DNA from: Phytophthora sp. 'mugwort'
Taxonomy: Eukaryota; Oomycota; Peronosporomycetes; Peronosporales; Peronosporaceae
DNA: 64,000 nt
Direction of reading: 5' to 3'
NCBI GenBank assembly: GCA_033558025.1
Contig: JAUCEF010000017.1
Coordinates: 2,418,001-2,482,000 of the forward strand
Position 1 is the first letter of the stretch. The number at the start of each line of letters is the position of its first letter. The translations under genes and the position numbers were made by a program. This document shows positions 1 through 11,727 of the stretch, one piece after another. The notes beneath the pieces are model-generated. The model worked only from the letters and a program-made list of their open reading frames with translations, was not told the DNA's origin and did no database searches.

Positions 1-1514
1 CACGCTGGAGCTCCTCGTGTATCTTCGTTTCAACGGGGACCTTTGGGATGAGGTCGTAGTCTCCAAAACGATGCTTCGCGCAGAGCACGTATGGGGCGAC
101 AAAGTTTAATAGACGTAGGTGTTTTGTAGGTCCTACAGCAATAAAGTATGGCTTTCCATTGAGGGACAACGACCCCTATCTTATGGACACGGAGAAGCAC
201 CGCTCCCTCTGTATCCCGTGATTATTTTCGAAACCTTGGACGCATGTCGTGTTCAGCCACTGTTTCTCCCGCCATTTGCAGCAGCAACATCCCCCTGAAT
301 GTTTCGCCATCAATGAACATTTTCGCCAAATTGAGGTCTTCAACAGTGCGTTTGCACAACATCGACTAATGATTTAGCTTTCTGGTAAGCAGGCGAGTTG
401 TTATTGGTGGAACATATGTACTTTCGTGATTCACACAAAATCTTCGAATGTAGGCAGGACATTAGAAGTCGGACATTCCGAGTTATCCATCTGCACACTC
501 GTGAACTCTACTTCAAAATTGAAGCACAGTTATTTATTTTCAAGTTTAATCCGAGGTAGCATATTGGTGATCTTGGCGCCAAGCTCGTCGAGGTCGTGAT
601 TGAGAACCCGAAGTTTGCCGGAGAGTTGGATGCACTTTAGATTGAGCGCTTCGACGAAATGTCGAATGCCGTAATTGTATGGACCGTCGAGAAGACGATC
701 CATCCTCGTTTACAGACTTGGCCCCCGCTTCCAAACATTTCGCCTGATTTCGCGCCTTCCGTAGGTTTACTGTCTTACTTAGTCGTTTTTTCTGTTTCTT
801 GGTTAAGCGGACCCTTTCGGCAGAGGTGCGAATTCGTAGCTCTTCATGATATGGTGGAGCCGGTCTTGCTTGCATCATTCAAAACCTTTTCGTGTCTGGC
901 TTGGTGAGAGTGCCCAATCTTCACATGACTGTTTCCTTCACTTAGTTCAAGAAGATCTATATCGGGGTTGGGTAAGTACCTTGATCCGTCGTGCTTTGGC
1001 AAACGAGCAATACGGCCTTCTTGTATGTTCGATCGCAAATGATCCCAGCCACGACATAGCCACATCAAACGTAGGTGCCCGCTGTAGTTGTCTTCTGAAG
1101 AGCCCACCGAATCCTACTTTGCCCGCGTTGATGCATTTTTTTTTTTATTGATAGGGTTCCGTAGGACCTACCCATACGAGTAGAAGGAAAGTGATGGAAT
1201 CATACACTCGTTTCCGTTGGGTAAACGGAAATAGAGGACGTGACCACATGGGAGGAGAAGTGTCTGTACGAATGCGCGTGCAAGAGTAGTTCGAAGCACA
1301 AGTTTCCTTAGTCCATAGCTCGTAGTTCCAGACCACCACGTACAAGCACACCAAATATCACCTCACCTTCTGATTATATACGGCTCCTCCGTCGTTAGAT
1401 GCGTAAGCCGAGCTTGTCCGGGCGCGGACATGTCGATATTTATACTGCGCAGAACCACTGAGAGCAAAGGTGTACTATGTTTTGACGTACTGATACGGCG
1501 CTGACGGATCTGCA
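1..1514. other. No recognisable gene; probable degraded repeat DNA
   Basis: Only short open frames on both strands, none with a motif I recognise. The stretch lies directly downstream of a broken Mutator-like coding remnant and is probably old repeat sequence. I see no promoter, RNA gene or terminal repeat that I can support. Confidence 0.5.
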
Positions 1515-2140
1515 TCACCAACGTAGATAGCTCCTAATCTTCACCTTTGATGTGAGGCGGCGATCCCACGCGTTGAGCGCCCCTGCATACGCGTTCTGGA
1601 TGGTCAGCAGTGTCGATGTAACCTCGTCAATTAAGAAAGACTTTTTGACCACCTTTTTCATCGAGCTCCACTTGGCCTCAATACGATTGCTTGTTGTTGA
1701 GCAAGTGGGGCACGTCGCCGCGTAGGTAAGTACCCCCACGCCTGCTTAGATTCATCCCAGTTCTTCATGAAGAACCAATAGGAGTTGATTTTTTTTACCC
1801 TACTGCTAGGATGTGAAGAAACCCGGATCGCTGTTTGTTGTAGTCCTCTTCGATGTAGCGTAACTAAGAACGGTTATTGCCCCCTAATCGTAGCGTTTAC
1901 TGATGTAGAAGCTATAACACGACCGCCGACCAGTTCTTGGAGCCACTTCTGGACGTGGAACAGGTACAGTAGCTGCCTGGCCCCTGGGAACGTTTCTTGC
2001 ATAACGTCCTTTCATGAAAAGCTTTGTGTCCGACACGACTATAGTTCCTTCACATTCTTTCACGCTGTGTTGTTGCATTTTATCGCCCCCACAGCACAAA
2101 GAAGAGGCTTCGTTCCGTTGAGCAGTAACGCGTCTTAAAC
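1515..2140 (-). mobile_element. Mutator-like (MULE) transposase remnant
   Basis: Read on the minus strand, two out-of-frame pieces resemble the middle and C-terminal part of MULE transposases. Near 2000-1950 the translation gives FPGARQLLYLFHVQKWLQEL, like the conserved block around the catalytic core (a cysteine or leucine, then FHV and KWL). At 1739-1515 comes NRIEAKWSSMKKVV followed by a hydrophobic helix, like the region after the catalytic glutamate. The reading frame changes between the two pieces and stop codons interrupt it, so this is a fossil. No N-terminal zinc finger or SWIM motif is visible here. The family assignment rests on pattern memory, not on a search. Confidence 0.5.
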
Positions 2141-2569
2141 TATTGACCTACCATTCAAAAGTAAACATTAGAACGGATATCTGAATCTCTGTATATCTCT
2201 CAAATTATGATGCCGCTTACCTCTCCATGGACGACGAAGCTATTGTACCGGCAGAAAAATGAAGGGGCTGGTATGTATGAGCCCGTCACATGGTCAATTT
2301 TGGAAACCCCCGCTACGACATTTAGATATGGGGTAAAACCGCCCATTTTGAGTATGATTATGCCATTAAAATGGCTGAATCATCGTCGTTTTGATGCTAC
2401 ACGCGCTGCAAAAAGGTGTTTCGGAGGCCGCTTTTGTGGGGGGGAAAACAGAAGCTTGTACGGGGATTTCTATTGGCCAAACATCGGGGATAGTACGGAG
2501 CATATGTGAAAACAGGCTTCAAGCAAAAAACGTGCGTTTTTGCGAGTTGTGTTAATTAACCAGTCGAGC
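2141..2569. other. No recognisable gene between two transposon fossils
   Basis: It contains a 100-codon open frame at 2207-2509 on the plus strand with no recognisable domain. It may belong to the end of one of the flanking elements, but I could not identify terminal inverted repeats. Confidence 0.4.
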
Positions 2570-4165
2570 TAAAGCCTATAAAATGAAAGAGGTATCATTC
2601 ACCTTCGTCATCATCATCAGTGTTGCAGAGCTCGTCCTCGTCTACTAGTTCACACTCTTCTAGTATCGCCATGTACTTCCTCTCGAACTTCAGCACTCGC
2701 TTGTAATACTTGCACCAATGCTTAGACTTGATACGAGCAAATCTACGGGCAGTTTCGCTGAAAGATCAGCCAGGTTATCAGCGGGGCGTCGGGCTATTTT
2801 GTTTCTTACGCGCCCCCAAACCATTTCAATGGGTTGCAGTTCTGGGTGGTCCGGGGGCGTGTACAGCAGAATATGGTCATGCTCCTTCGCGATCCGGTAA
2901 GCAACACATGTAGGCTTGGTCTTGTACGCCTTGACGAGCTCCAGTAGTTGAGGTATGAACCATCTAGGATCGAAACTAATCTCTACAACATCAGTAGAAC
3001 TGTAAGTTAGATCATCTCCAGAACATGATGGTTAAAACATTATGCTCATTATTTCTAAACAGCCATGCTTGTATATCTGCGTTGAGAGTTCGTCTCGTAG
3101 GAGGAAGATCTTCTCGTCTTTATGGTAGCTTGCTCCGTCTATATAGATGACACATTTTCCATACTGCTGAAGAGTCACACACAACTTCGTAAACCGTTTT
3201 CAAATTGGGCGGCATTGAAGTTGCCATGATAGTCATCATCGCCCCCATCACCAGGCTTTTTAGTCGACCTCCAATGGACCAGCGAGCCGGGTACGAAATC
3301 GGCCTGCATGACGTTGACGCGACGTGTCACGATACCAGCACCTACAATGCATATCCTGATATGATAGCATACGCGATTAAAAGTATTAGGGATATTTGAA
3401 AACAAAATGTTTTTTTTGTACATGTAACTTCAATGTTTACACCACACCTTACCTTGCTCCGCGTCCACTTTTGGAGAATCGTATATTGTCTTCCGCCAGC
3501 CACGTTTTGCCAGTGACGTGGTGGACATTGCGGTAACTCTCGTCGAGAAAGACCTCGGGATTGATGGGGTGATTTCGGCTGTCTCTGTTGGATAAGCGTC
3601 TCTGTAAATGCGTGGCTCGAAAGGCTACATTGCCTGTGGTCTCCGCTCGATAGTGACGACTCTGGCCACGCAAATGCCTAAACACCATGTCGTTCAACCG
3701 TATCCTCATCGTGCGCGCATTGTATCGCTTTCCAAGACGTCCTCTACGTAGTTGCAAATGAGCTGCGATGTGATCGCTTTGGTAGCTTTATTCTGCGCTG
3801 CAACGTACTCACGAACAACTACGTGGAGGTCGCTCTCTTGTAGAGCTTATTGCGGCCGCGTGTCGACGCTGAAGTCTACTAGTGAAATATAAGTTTACAA
3901 GATAACAGCTTGATTTCACATTATCATACGGTAACCCTACGAGGCATAAATGGCAGGCGTACCTCGACGAAATCGGTCTGTGGGTCGATGTTGCGTGCCC
4001 GAAGAACGCGGAAGATGGAGTTCTTGCCAAAGGTAGTTGTCTCGTGAGTACGATGGCGTGAGTCCCGACCTCCACTTCAGCCTGCTTTTGCCTCTTTGAC
4101 GAAGTAATCATAGACGTTGACCACTAGGGTTTTCTCTTCAGGGGTGAGTTGGTATCTGCGATGCA
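2570..4165 (-). mobile_element. DDE transposase pseudogene (Tc1/mariner superfamily, DDE_3-like) with an intron
   Basis: The minus strand encodes a helix-turn-helix N-terminus starting near 4155 (MHRRYQLTPEEKTLVV). The three acidic catalytic positions are all visible: FLDESY (near 3550), YIDGASYHK (near 3140) and HPELQPIEMVW (near 2840). Two pieces join cleanly across a putative intron of about 95 bases (donor GTAAGG near 3451, acceptor CAG near 3357), giving RGAR/ICIVGAG. Damage is clear: an early in-frame TGA after AKAG, a frame change near 3725, and a one-base loss near 3197 that turns the expected FENW into FENG. A further stop follows EIMSIMF. The copy is therefore dead but young enough to be legible. 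Terminal repeats were not found, so the outer limits are approximate. Confidence 0.75.
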
Positions 4166-7165
4166 TAGTGTTGGTTTTGTAGGAAAAAGGTAGGTGATGC
4201 TGTTTCTGCTGAGGAGGAACTACGAAACCCTCACTTTCTATTGCGGTACCTCACGCTCTGATCGGCGCCCCAAGAGAGGACTTATTGGTTTTCGTAACGA
4301 GATGATATTTTTGTCGGGATGAGCTGGCCCCCATCATTTTCCGCCAATATAATAAACAGTTTGTACCTGTTTTGATTCGTAACCTGCGTTGTGTCTACCG
4401 ATACGAGCTTCGGAAACGTGCTACACATCCTTTTCGTCCCCGCACTCAGGAATACGACAGCCTATATAATATCTGTGGACTCGACCCAAATCTAGGCTGT
4501 GTTACCCGAATCGCAAGGGCATAATTCCTCCTCGGACCTGTCTACGTCCGATGCGCCGATCTTCAAGTCGCGTTTAAGCACCTGAATGATGTTATGAACA
4601 TTTGCATGCCTTCGCTGCAGGATTCCGCAATAACACACAAATAAAACAAACAAATACACCAAACATTATGAACAATAGCTTCTCCCATATTTCCAAATGG
4701 CTCAAAGATCGCTGACGAGCGTATCTCAAATCCCATGCACATGGGCACTCCACCACGCATTGCTGCTACATGCCAAGCAAAGCTGGATCTGTGACGCGTC
4801 TGTGCTCCGCGTAATACAACCAGTGCGCTTGAGTGCAAGCGTGGGTATGGAAAACCTTTCGGGCTAACGAAGATGTACCACGACCCGTTTCGGACGTTGG
4901 CCTTTGCGGTGTAGCGAACTAACGTGTGATGCCGTTCTCCCGACCCCCCCAGGGTGTTCTTGTAATCATGAATGCCGACCAACGTATTAAGGTACAGACT
5001 TGCACTGCTCATCATGCCGTGTGCTTTCTTGCTGCCTTCTATTTGTCTGTTGTGCGCTTTCAGGGATGTCGATGAGCGCCCAGGGAAACATTGGTATGCC
5101 TCACGACAGTATCGATGGAATGCGTGATGGAACAATTCCTACCCCTGCCAGCGGCGTGAAAACCCTTCCAAGACGGCGCCACGCATCCCCGAGACCAATA
5201 CCTTTCCATTAACTGTGCCTGACGATCCTCGATTTGGTCCGGTATACAGTTCTCGAATCAGCGCGACGAACTACCATGTAACCCAGCATCACACACAGCG
5301 GCTTCGCTGATATCTCCGTCCTCCGTGTCATCGTCGTGGGACTTTGCCTCACCACCGCAAACATTATCCATTCGTCCTCAACGCTATCGCCGAACACGTC
5401 AGGATCAGACTCGAACTCAGGCGATGACTGATCGCCACTTAGTTGATCTTTAGAGTCGGCCTCTCGAAATTCGTAAAATTCGTGATCCTGCTCGCCATCC
5501 TGGCCACTGTTGTATCTTCAGCTCCTGCTCTCGATGCTGTCTATCGAGAGCTTGGCGTGTAATGGGTGGCAACTCCTCGCCATTATTCGTCAGAGTTTCT
5601 GCGCGTACACCTCGCACGTTTTCCATACCAGCTTCCGAGCTTGAACCCGACATTGAGATTAGCCTTCCGCGAGCGAGTTTTAATCTTACGTTTTCCTGTC
5701 GCCCCTGTGTCGCACATCTGCATAATGAAGAACGAGGATACGAGTTATGAGCGCATCTGTGTACATGAGGAGACTTACATCCACCATATCACTGGGGACC
5801 TGAGCTGGAGTACCGGCTGCTGTCAAACGGGGGGAATCGAGGAATGCCACCCGTACCAACTAGGCCCGCTAATTGTTTGCTGCCAAGGTAGCAAATAAAC
5901 TGAAACCCAACTGTTTCAGCTGAGTTTGCACAGACCCCAAACTTCCACCAACTGGCACTTAACCTTTACCATACTTTATCCTATATACTTTGATTTGCGC
6001 GGTGCTATCAGACGCTGAACTACTGGCCCGGTTTACTTGGTCGATCCACCTGGATGACCAAACTTTATTGCCTTCTTTATCTGGGCCTCAGACTGAGGCT
6101 CACTTAAAGCAGGACTAGCGTCCCTGGAGCCAGCCACAGAGCATCTGTACCACTCGACATGAAGCAACCTTTCCAGTTTGTTGGATGAGCCAGCACCAAG
6201 AACATTGGTATACACACGATGGTGGCATCTATGAAAGCTGACAGTAACAATGCCGACGAGAGCAGCGTTGTTCAGCGCTCGTCTGCTATGCCGACGCACT
6301 TACAGCAACACGCAATGACGCAGCATCTGCTCCAGTAGTTGTCCAAGACAGAGTCGACTACAGCGACTCTGGCGGCACCTTCGCGCACGCATATCCCAGC
6401 CAATACCCAGTGACGCCGCCGCCGCCCAGTGCTTCGATTGCTCGAAGCCCTCTTCACCACGACCGGCCGCAGCATAGTCGACGACACCAGCGGCGAGGGT
6501 ACGGGATGCTCTGAATAGTGTGTAACACCCCCACTCCCACAGACGGCGACGACACAGACTTCATCAGCGTCACTTTTGTCAACAACGTCAACTTTGCCGC
6601 GCGTGACGCCAACACCACATCGGCAGCTTCACTGCATCTGGACGGCAACCGACCATTCTTGGCCACATTTCACGCGATGCATCAGTAATAGATTTTTTTA
6701 GCAACCTTGGTCGTTTTCGTGTGGTAGCAGAAATCTAAGCGCAGTCGGTTAATCGTTATTACCACCGAGGCTGTAACGGCAATATTCCCGCTGTCACTTA
6801 GCCTCAAATTCTTGAAACTGCAGCGGACTTTATTAAGAACTTGCTTTTAGTGACTTTGGCATGCTCTGATATACCATCGGCGACTATGAAATCCTCTTAA
6901 GTACCCGAACTGGAATATGATGTTCTCGCTGAAACCATTTTCAGACAAGGCAACTTTTCCTTAAATATTAGCCATATACCACTCCGATCCACAACAGTTG
7001 CCACTAAACTACACCTCACTGCATGGATGTGTCAATTTACGTGCTAACGCGCTCTGATTGGGCTAAAGTAATAGCGGAGACCAAGGCGAATCGAATGTCG
7101 TGCGCGCTGCCGCCAACGGATGGCGATGGCTTGCTGTAAAGCCGCCAAACTACCATATCACAATA
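4166..7165. other. 3 kb without a recognisable gene
   Basis: There are several medium open frames (for example 4563-5135 minus, 190 codons; 5566-5898 plus; 6033-6666 minus in two pieces). None shows a known domain, a signal peptide or splice sites joining it to a neighbour. An acidic stretch on the minus strand near 5480-5370 (SPEFESDPDVFGDSVEDEW) looks protein-like, but the frame is broken around it. Most likely this is decayed repeat DNA between two transposon fossils. Confidence 0.45.
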
Positions 7166-7169
7166 GATT

Positions 7170-8430
7170 TCACCCATCCTCTCGCGCCCTTCCAATCTGC
7201 ACGATGTGCTGCACCACTACCAAACCGACCGCGGCTAGACTCTCCTAGCACCGCCGCCACACGACACGCAAAGAGTTCACAAACGACGCGAGACGCCGCG
7301 TTGTCAGCGACCTCCTGCAAGGGTCGACTGATGGTGTCCCATGCAGAGGCTCGATTGTCCGGTGGCCATCCGCAATACCGTCCATCCGCGCACGGTCTCG
7401 TGTGTCTGGCGCCGTGCCAAGCACAACACCGAACCCTGAGGGATCTGCGCTGCCGATTCGCTGAAGACTGCAACGGGCCGGTATCCCGCTGACAGCTCGG
7501 CTGCACTGGCGCGACTGTCAGCCGTCCCTTTCAACCAGCGCTCGACGATTCGTACGCCGCCGCCACTTGCGGCAATCCTGCCACGACCTGGGTCGGCGGT
7601 CCACCAAGGCGAAGCCAGCGTTTCCACCAGCGTTTCCAAACCTGCCTCACCGATGATAACAAACAACAACGACTGCTACACTGCCTCAGCCACATAGACC
7701 GAGTTTTTGCGGGTTCGGCGACATGTTTGACGTCTTCCATGTGAAGGACGAGAAGCTATTCTACGTGAGTGAGGTGGCGAAGCGGTTTGTCCTTCTTCCG
7801 GATGAGCCTGTGCCGGAGCGAACCTTGCAAAGCAAGCGCCACATCTCCAATGTCATGTTCCCTGCTGCTGTTGCCCGGTCGCGCAGGGATACCGCAGCGG
7901 GACGCCACTTCGATGGCAAGCTCGGTATCTGGTCTTTCATCGTGCATACCCCTGCAGCCGCAACAAACCTGCTGATACACTCGTGCTGCAGTACGTGTCG
8001 GTGACCAAGTCGACGTACCGCGAGAAGCTGATCACCAACCTGCTGCCTTCGCTGGCCTCGTTTTGGCCTCGTACGACGGGAGGGCGTATGGCGTATTGTT
8101 GTGAAGCAGGACAACGGCACCTCCTCATATCGACCTCTCCGACCCTGCTTTCATGGCTGCTGCGGCCGCGAGCGGCTTAAGTGTTGGGCTGAAATTCCAG
8201 TCGCGACTTAGCGGTGTTCAATGCCGTCCAAGCCAGACAGAAGAAGAAGACAACCAGAACGCTGGACGAGCTCGTCGGAGGCATTCTGGGAACTGTCAAG
8301 CATAACGCTAAGCAATATTTTCTCTCGCTACAGCGACGGTGGAGGCATGCATGAAAGATGGCGGATGCCACAACTTCCGCCCTGCCCACATGTCGAAAGG
8401 TAAGTTGGCTCGGGAGGGAAGACTTCCCGT
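7170..8430 (+). mobile_element. Tc1/mariner-like transposase fossil
   Basis: The plus strand holds the pieces of a mariner-type transposase in several frames. Near 7400 the HTH region reads TVSCVWRRAKHNTEP. Near 7722 the catalytic core begins with FDVFHVKDEKLFYVSE, followed by RFVLLPDEPVPERTLQSKR and a piece like VMFPAAVARSRRD. Near 8090 is a degenerate copy of the second catalytic block (KQDNGTS), and at 8345-8430 the C-terminal end reads MHERWRMPQLPPCPHV in one frame and NFRPAHMSKG in another. The open frame at 7723-8004 is the longest surviving segment. Stops and frame changes make this a pseudogene. Terminal inverted repeats were not identified. Confidence 0.65.
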
Positions 8431-10600
8431 GCGGTTTTATTGCTCTGTTAATGTTTTACAATCTGCTATCACTGTAACTGGATCAGCTGTGTAATCCAAT
8501 ACTAAAACCAAATGTTTTAGAGCGACAACAGTTATGGTTTTGGTTTAAGTGGAGCGATTCCCGTAACGGTTTTGGATGGAATAAATCTTATTTAATGTGG
8601 CGTCACAGAATCTGGAACGTCGTCTGCCACCCGCACCCAATCGGGAAGGAGTTTCATTCCTTGTTCGGCTCTATGAGCGCCGATGGAGGTCGCAGCACGT
8701 TTTTCGTGCTCATGCTTGCACTGGATGCCGAAGGCCTAGAAACGAAGGAGAAGCGCCAGCGGGACCGAACTACTTGGCCAGAGCTGATCTGCACCCTGAA
8801 CCACGCCTTGGAACGGCTTGGGAAGCAATCTACTGCGCAAGGAACGATAAGGCTTTAAATTCTGACACCCATTGTCGTTCCCACGACCACCAATTGCACC
8901 AGCATACGAAGCACTACCGCCACCACATTCGGCGCCGTCGTCGACGTTTCCGTCTTGCTCAACACTCTCCCCAATCGCTCGTTGGATTCGACGCGCGTCG
9001 CGTACGACTCACAGGACAGTCTGGGTCTCCACTTGGCTGCGGAACAATTCAATACCCCCTGGAGCTTCGTTTTTACCAAGGTGAGATCACGCAACACTCG
9101 GTCGTTTCCTTCGGCGTAAATTTGATACTTCTCGAGAACAAGCTCCCGCGTTCGCCCCGGTCGGAAAACACTTCGATTTCGGCCAGGTGAGGTGTCATGT
9201 CGGCCTCAGAGTAGTTCCCTGCGCCAGGGGCCCTTCCTCGCTGAACCATCGCTTACTTTCCGTGCGAGTAGAAGCGCTTCTGAGCGCGGTAGCGCGTGAA
9301 GAAACGGTGCGCTCAGCGCGGAACTGTGAAACCACTGCCCGTGCGCAATGCGGAAGAGCTGTGCGATCCGACAAGGAGAAACATTCTTTTTAAAGGTAAA
9401 CAGTTAGGGGTATTCTCAAGTATATATGTTTTTGTCCAGTTTATTCCGGCCCAAATGATCTGGCGGAGTGAAGAGGGGGGGACCCCGCCGGAATCTAGGT
9501 CTCTACGAGGCTCTGACGTTTTGGAATAAGCGGAACGGACCGGCTTAGAACGTTTTGTCCCGAAATATGGCCTTTGCTGTTTCCAAATAGCTGCGGGAAT
9601 CGAATCGGTCCAGCTTTGTGCGTGGCAATTGTTGTGGATCGGAGTTGTGATCATTGGTCGGAAAAGAACCAAAATGTCACGGGTGTAAGATGCAAGAAAC
9701 AACTTCAAGCACCAATATGGACCCAGATAGCTGGAAGTGGTCGATAGCGCTGCAAGAAAACAGGAACAACGTTCTATAAGACAGGAGAAGCCAGTGCAGT
9801 TCATGAGAGGCGTTGAGGTTACATGCAGTCGAACAACCGAGCGTGCCCAATGCCTTACGTGCATTTTATTACGACTTAGTATTACTATAGGGAACAGTTA
9901 AAACAAGAGGGTGCTTACGGTTGAAGTGCCGACGAGGTGCGACGACCCAATGCCCTCATTCTTGAATCAACCCAAAGGTGAGTAAGTCGCTTTACCTTCG
10001 TACTGCTTTGGCCAAGCAGTGTGTGTTGGCTCTCTACGACCTCATAACAAGTGAGCTAGAGGCCTCACACATACAGGAGTAGCAAGTACCGGATAACAAG
10101 TTCAATCAATACAACCAGTTCAATAAGAACAACATCAGCTCTGTAGTCACAACCGGTTCAAGGCTTGCTTCCTCTCAAGTGCTACCAATTCACAGCTTAG
10201 ACGTAGCTCATTCCGCGTGAGCTGCGCCTAGTACTGTGACACAAAATGACTACCCATATCATCACGACTCCGGCCGTCGTCGCATTTCCGACTAGCATCC
10301 GACCATATCGCAGAATTTATATCGCACCAAGTTGTGGAGGCTTTCGTAAAATGACATACAGCTCGTAAAAAATCCCCTCGCAAATGACTGGCTCATTGAT
10401 AGGTGGCAGGCGTAATTACATCTTGCAAATGAGTGGCACACGTGCAATTTTGACTGCGACCTCAGTGATCGATTGACCACCTGGCCTGGTGAATTGAGGG
10501 GTTGTGCCCGTGGCACATCTAAAAGGGATGTCGCTTCCACAAAGAACCGTGGTCGTTAATTCCCCGTCGATCTTCCAGCTGAGTATCCCCTGCGATGTTG
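8431..10600. other. 2.2 kb with no identified gene; one unidentified broken coding block
   Basis: On the minus strand from about 9200 to 8860 a continuous frame reads RPGRTRELVLEKYQIYAEGN and continues into YATRVESNERLGRVLSKTET. It looks like genuine protein (charged, helical) but I do not recognise it, and it has no clear start. The 183-codon frame at 9313-9864 (minus) and the 82-codon frame at 10292-10540 show nothing. The part around 9890-10290 is non-coding and could be a solo LTR, but no matching second copy or clear TG...CA ends were established. Confidence 0.4.
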
Positions 10601-10607
10601 TTGTCTA

Positions 10608-10619
10608 CCCCCCCCCCCC
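10608..10619 (+). repeat. Poly-C tract, 12 bases
   Basis: It is an uninterrupted run of C followed by an (ACC)n stretch, directly before the tRNA-like sequence. Three longer C runs occur elsewhere in the repeat-rich part of the window. Confidence 0.9.
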
Positions 10620-10629
10620 ACCACCACCA

Positions 10630-10691
10630 CCGATGTAGCTCAACGGAAGAGCTCCCGAAAGGGAAGGAGGTGGTTCGATTCCACCCACCGG
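10630..10691 (+). other. tRNA-like cloverleaf, possible SINE head or tRNA pseudogene
   Basis: An A-box match (TAGCTCAACGG, 10636-10646) and a perfect B-box (GGTTCGATTCC, 10672-10682) are present. The D arm pairs GCTC with GAGC. The T arm has five perfect pairs (GGTGG with CCACC). The ends pair as an acceptor stem with one A-C mismatch (CCGATG with CACCGG). The anticodon arm is reduced to TCCC-GAAA-GGGA, a four-base loop, so no anticodon can be read. A-box start to B-box end is 47 bases, about eight fewer than in a normal tRNA. It is thus a decayed tRNA gene or the RNA polymerase III head of a tRNA-derived SINE, a class reported in Phytophthora. No poly(A) tail or target duplication was established. 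Confidence 0.5.
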
Positions 10692-11553
10692 TAAATTTCT
10701 CTATACTCTATTAACTGTGGCAGACCTCCAAGCGAGCGACATCTACGGAAGCACCGACCACAAGGATACGCGTGAATACGGCGTGTTGTATTACAGAAGC
10801 GGCCTGAGTGTGCCTTGCTGATGGAGTGGCGCAGGGTCTACAACTTTACCGATTGCAAGACATTGGTGGTACGCTGATGAGGTCATTGAAGCTTCCCTCG
10901 CGATGCAGATGACGAAGCTCCTTGAGCACAGCGTTAGATCCCGTTGACGGTACGTTTCGCGCGCGGAGGTACGCCACGACTTTGCTTGATGCTATTTGTC
11001 CAAGCTGGCGGACATTATCCTTGTAGCTCGGTGACAACTCGTCGAGCGCGTATCCGTCTTCAATGAAGAGCTTCATGAAGGTCACGAGGTGCTTGGCGTC
11101 CGACTTCTTGTGCTTGTTAGTACTCAGCCATCCACGCGGAACTGCCGTGTACCACGCAAACCAGGTGTCGACGAGAGGTATCGTCTTCGATCTACGTCGG
11201 CGCTTCACTGGTACGTTTTCATCTTCATCTCTTGGTCGCTTTGTCTGCTCACCGCGGTGTCCTGATGTGCTCTCTCCAGTGTTGATGCTTGTAGCTTCTA
11301 GCAAGTTGACCCGAGCCTCGAGGCGACAGTTCACCGCGATTAACCTTTATCAATGCAGTCTGATGATCGAACGCAACTTTGGCCTTCATGTTCCTTCCGT
11401 CAAGTCGTCCGCGGTGGTGTGAGCAGGATCAGCAGACCTCGTGAGTTGCAGTGACCAAACAAGCAGATTTATTAAAAAAAATTTAGTTTTAATGTAAAAA
11501 AGTTATCTAAAAATTCATTAATAAATATTAAAAATATAAAAAATTAAAGTTAT

Positions 11554-11607
11554 GCTTATAGCTTAAATGGATATAGCGTTAGCTTGCGGATCTATAAAAT
11601 GAAAGTT
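11554..11607 (+). tRNA. Truncated mitochondrial-type tRNA in the NUMT (possibly Arg, GCG)
   Basis: GCTTATAGCTTAAATGG is a typical mitochondrial tRNA 5' part with the TAGCTTAAATGG D-arm. A loop reading TTGCGGA follows, which could carry a GCG anticodon, and the start of a T arm (AAGTTC). The 3' half is missing because the nad7 piece begins there. It is a non-functional fragment, and its identity is tentative. Confidence 0.45.
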
Positions 11608-11727
11608 CTGATAAAAAAAATTACAAATCCAAATAGAATTCAAATTAAAAATTCTATGGAGTCTTTAATTCATCATTTTAAATATTATTCGGAAAATATT
11701 TGTGTAAATGCTGGTGAAACTTATAAC
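11608..11727 (+). pseudogene. nad7: Internal fragment of mitochondrial nad7 (complex I 49 kDa subunit)
   Basis: The plus-strand frame reads IKKITNPNRIQIKNSMESLI, then HHFKYYSENICVNAGETY. This matches the conserved internal block of NAD7/49-kDa subunits (MESLIHHFK followed by a GETY-like turn). Neither the start nor the end of the gene is present. Codon use is strongly A/T-biased, like mitochondrial genes and unlike the flanking DNA. It has no function in the nucleus. Confidence 0.8.

Larger units (their letters stand above)
11461..11727 (+). other. Nuclear insertion of mitochondrial DNA (NUMT) inside the Crypton gene
   Basis: About 267 bases of extremely AT-rich sequence sit abruptly in GC-balanced DNA. 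It starts with intergenic-like AT sequence, then a tRNA-like piece, then a fragment of mitochondrial nad7. Removing it rejoins the Crypton frame exactly: on the minus strand GTGACCACGTCGAACCT runs into GTTTGGTCACTGCAAC with no base lost or gained. Both junctions end in AAC, so the exact edges are ambiguous by three bases. That micro-identity and the lack of a target duplication fit end-joining capture. The tRNA and the internal part of nad7 should not be adjacent in a mitochondrial genome unless rearranged, so the insert may be a composite of two fragments. Confidence 0.8.

Noticed and set aside
4563..5135. 190-codon minus-strand open frame
   Set aside because: It has a long frame but no motif, erratic Cys/His/Met content and no support from neighbours.
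9313..9864. 183-codon minus-strand open frame
   Set aside because: It has no recognisable domain, odd composition, no splice or promoter support, and lies in decayed repeat DNA.
9860..10290. Solo LTR
   Set aside because: The base composition and placement suggested an LTR, but no second copy, target duplication, or primer-binding or polypurine site was found.
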